Positions 5,328 through 5,499 of a stretch of DNA of 5,499 nucleotides are shown here, piece by piece. The stretch covers positions 1 to 5,499 of the forward strand of contig PTLJ01000116.1 in assembly GCA_002938045.1 (NCBI GenBank). The letters are read 5' to 3'. The number at the start of each line of letters is the position of its first letter. Within the stretch, counting starts at the first letter, position 1. The stretch is from Alphaproteobacteria bacterium MarineAlpha3_Bin4. GTDB taxonomy: Bacteria; Pseudomonadota; Alphaproteobacteria; Rhodospirillales; Casp-alpha2. The position numbers and the translations under genes are program-made. Below the pieces are notes generated by a model. It was not told the DNA's origin, did no database searches, and saw only the letters and a program-made list of their open reading frames with translations.

Positions 5328-5499
5328 ATGGTTTTGAGGGGATTGATCATCACCGCCGGTATGGGCGTAGTTGTGATAGTCTGCGCAGGGTTCATTCTAG
5401 GCCCGTCAGCGCTCGGCAAGCTGATGCCGAACGACAAATCCGTGCAGCCTTCGGTGACCCTTTCCCTGGCGCCGATCTCGCTCGGCAACCCGACCACAG
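5328..5499 (+). CDS. Unrecognised membrane-anchored protein, N-terminal fragment
   Basis: The frame is open from ATG 5328 to the window edge (57 codons plus one base), so the gene is cut at its 3' end. The peptide starts MVLRGLIITAGMGVVVIVCAGF; residues 5 to about 25 form one strongly hydrophobic helix after a single Arg, typical of a signal anchor or uncleaved signal peptide. The following part (residues 26-57) is polar and contains GKLMPNDKSVQP and LSLAPISLGN, suggesting an exported domain. An AAGGAGGG site lies 3-4 bases before the ATG, which is strong but close. An in-frame ATG at 5310 would add six residues (MSERRA), but would require AGGAGG to be read as two rare Arg codons, so 5328 is preferred. 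I do not recognise the family; single-pass flagellar, pilus or envelope assembly proteins are possible but unsupported. Confidence 0.6.
   Translation, partial: MVLRGLIITAGMGVVVIVCAGFILGPSALGKLMPNDKSVQPSVTLSLAPISLGNPTT

Noticed and set aside
4844..5497. Long minus-strand open frame of 217 codons
   Set aside because: It runs antisense to the DUF3553-like gene and the final membrane-protein gene, has irregular composition and no recognisable domain; best read as a shadow frame.

Overview
The window looks like chromosomal DNA of a motile, moderately GC-rich proteobacterium, most probably an alphaproteobacterium. The signs are a FliG C-terminus of the alphaproteobacterial type, a DUF3553-like small protein (a family I associate mainly with alphaproteobacteria), and a sugar-phosphate operon with a vertebrate-type class I aldolase. 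The organism is an inference from remembered family patterns; no search was possible.

Layout from left to right. The last 40 codons of fliG (flagellar switch protein) run rightward and stop at 123. About 600 bases follow with no recognisable gene. They are more AT-rich than the genes (about 48% GC by hand count over 481-720, against about 63% in a sampled stretch of rpe). They hold a perfect extended -10 motif, a hairpin with a T tract, and one doubtful 65-codon frame. Three genes then fill 722-4473 on the minus strand and are transcribed leftward in the order tkt (transketolase), fba (class I fructose-bisphosphate aldolase), rpe (ribulose-phosphate 3-epimerase). tkt and fba share one base (TGATG) and fba and rpe are 24 bases apart, so this is almost certainly one operon. 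An 11-bp perfect inverted repeat spans the rpe stop codon and is a candidate operon end. Upstream of tkt lies about 480 bases without a convincing gene, with two perfect dyads and a weak promoter candidate. On the plus strand follow a small DUF3553-like protein (stop at 5132), a noncoding gap with a possible terminator, and the start of an unrecognised protein with an N-terminal membrane segment that runs off the window.

The three central enzymes work on one set of metabolites. Rpe interconverts ribulose 5-phosphate and xylulose 5-phosphate. Transketolase moves two-carbon units from xylulose 5-phosphate and feeds fructose 6-phosphate, glyceraldehyde 3-phosphate and erythrose 4-phosphate. Aldolase joins or splits the triose phosphates, and in some organisms also makes sedoheptulose bisphosphate. 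All key catalytic residues are present in each.

I see no CRISPR array, tRNA, rRNA, insertion sequence or obvious defence or mobile system. The unusual items are modest: the noncoding structures around the operon, the small-transcript candidate after fliG, and start-codon questions. Nothing here clearly amounts to a new biological system.
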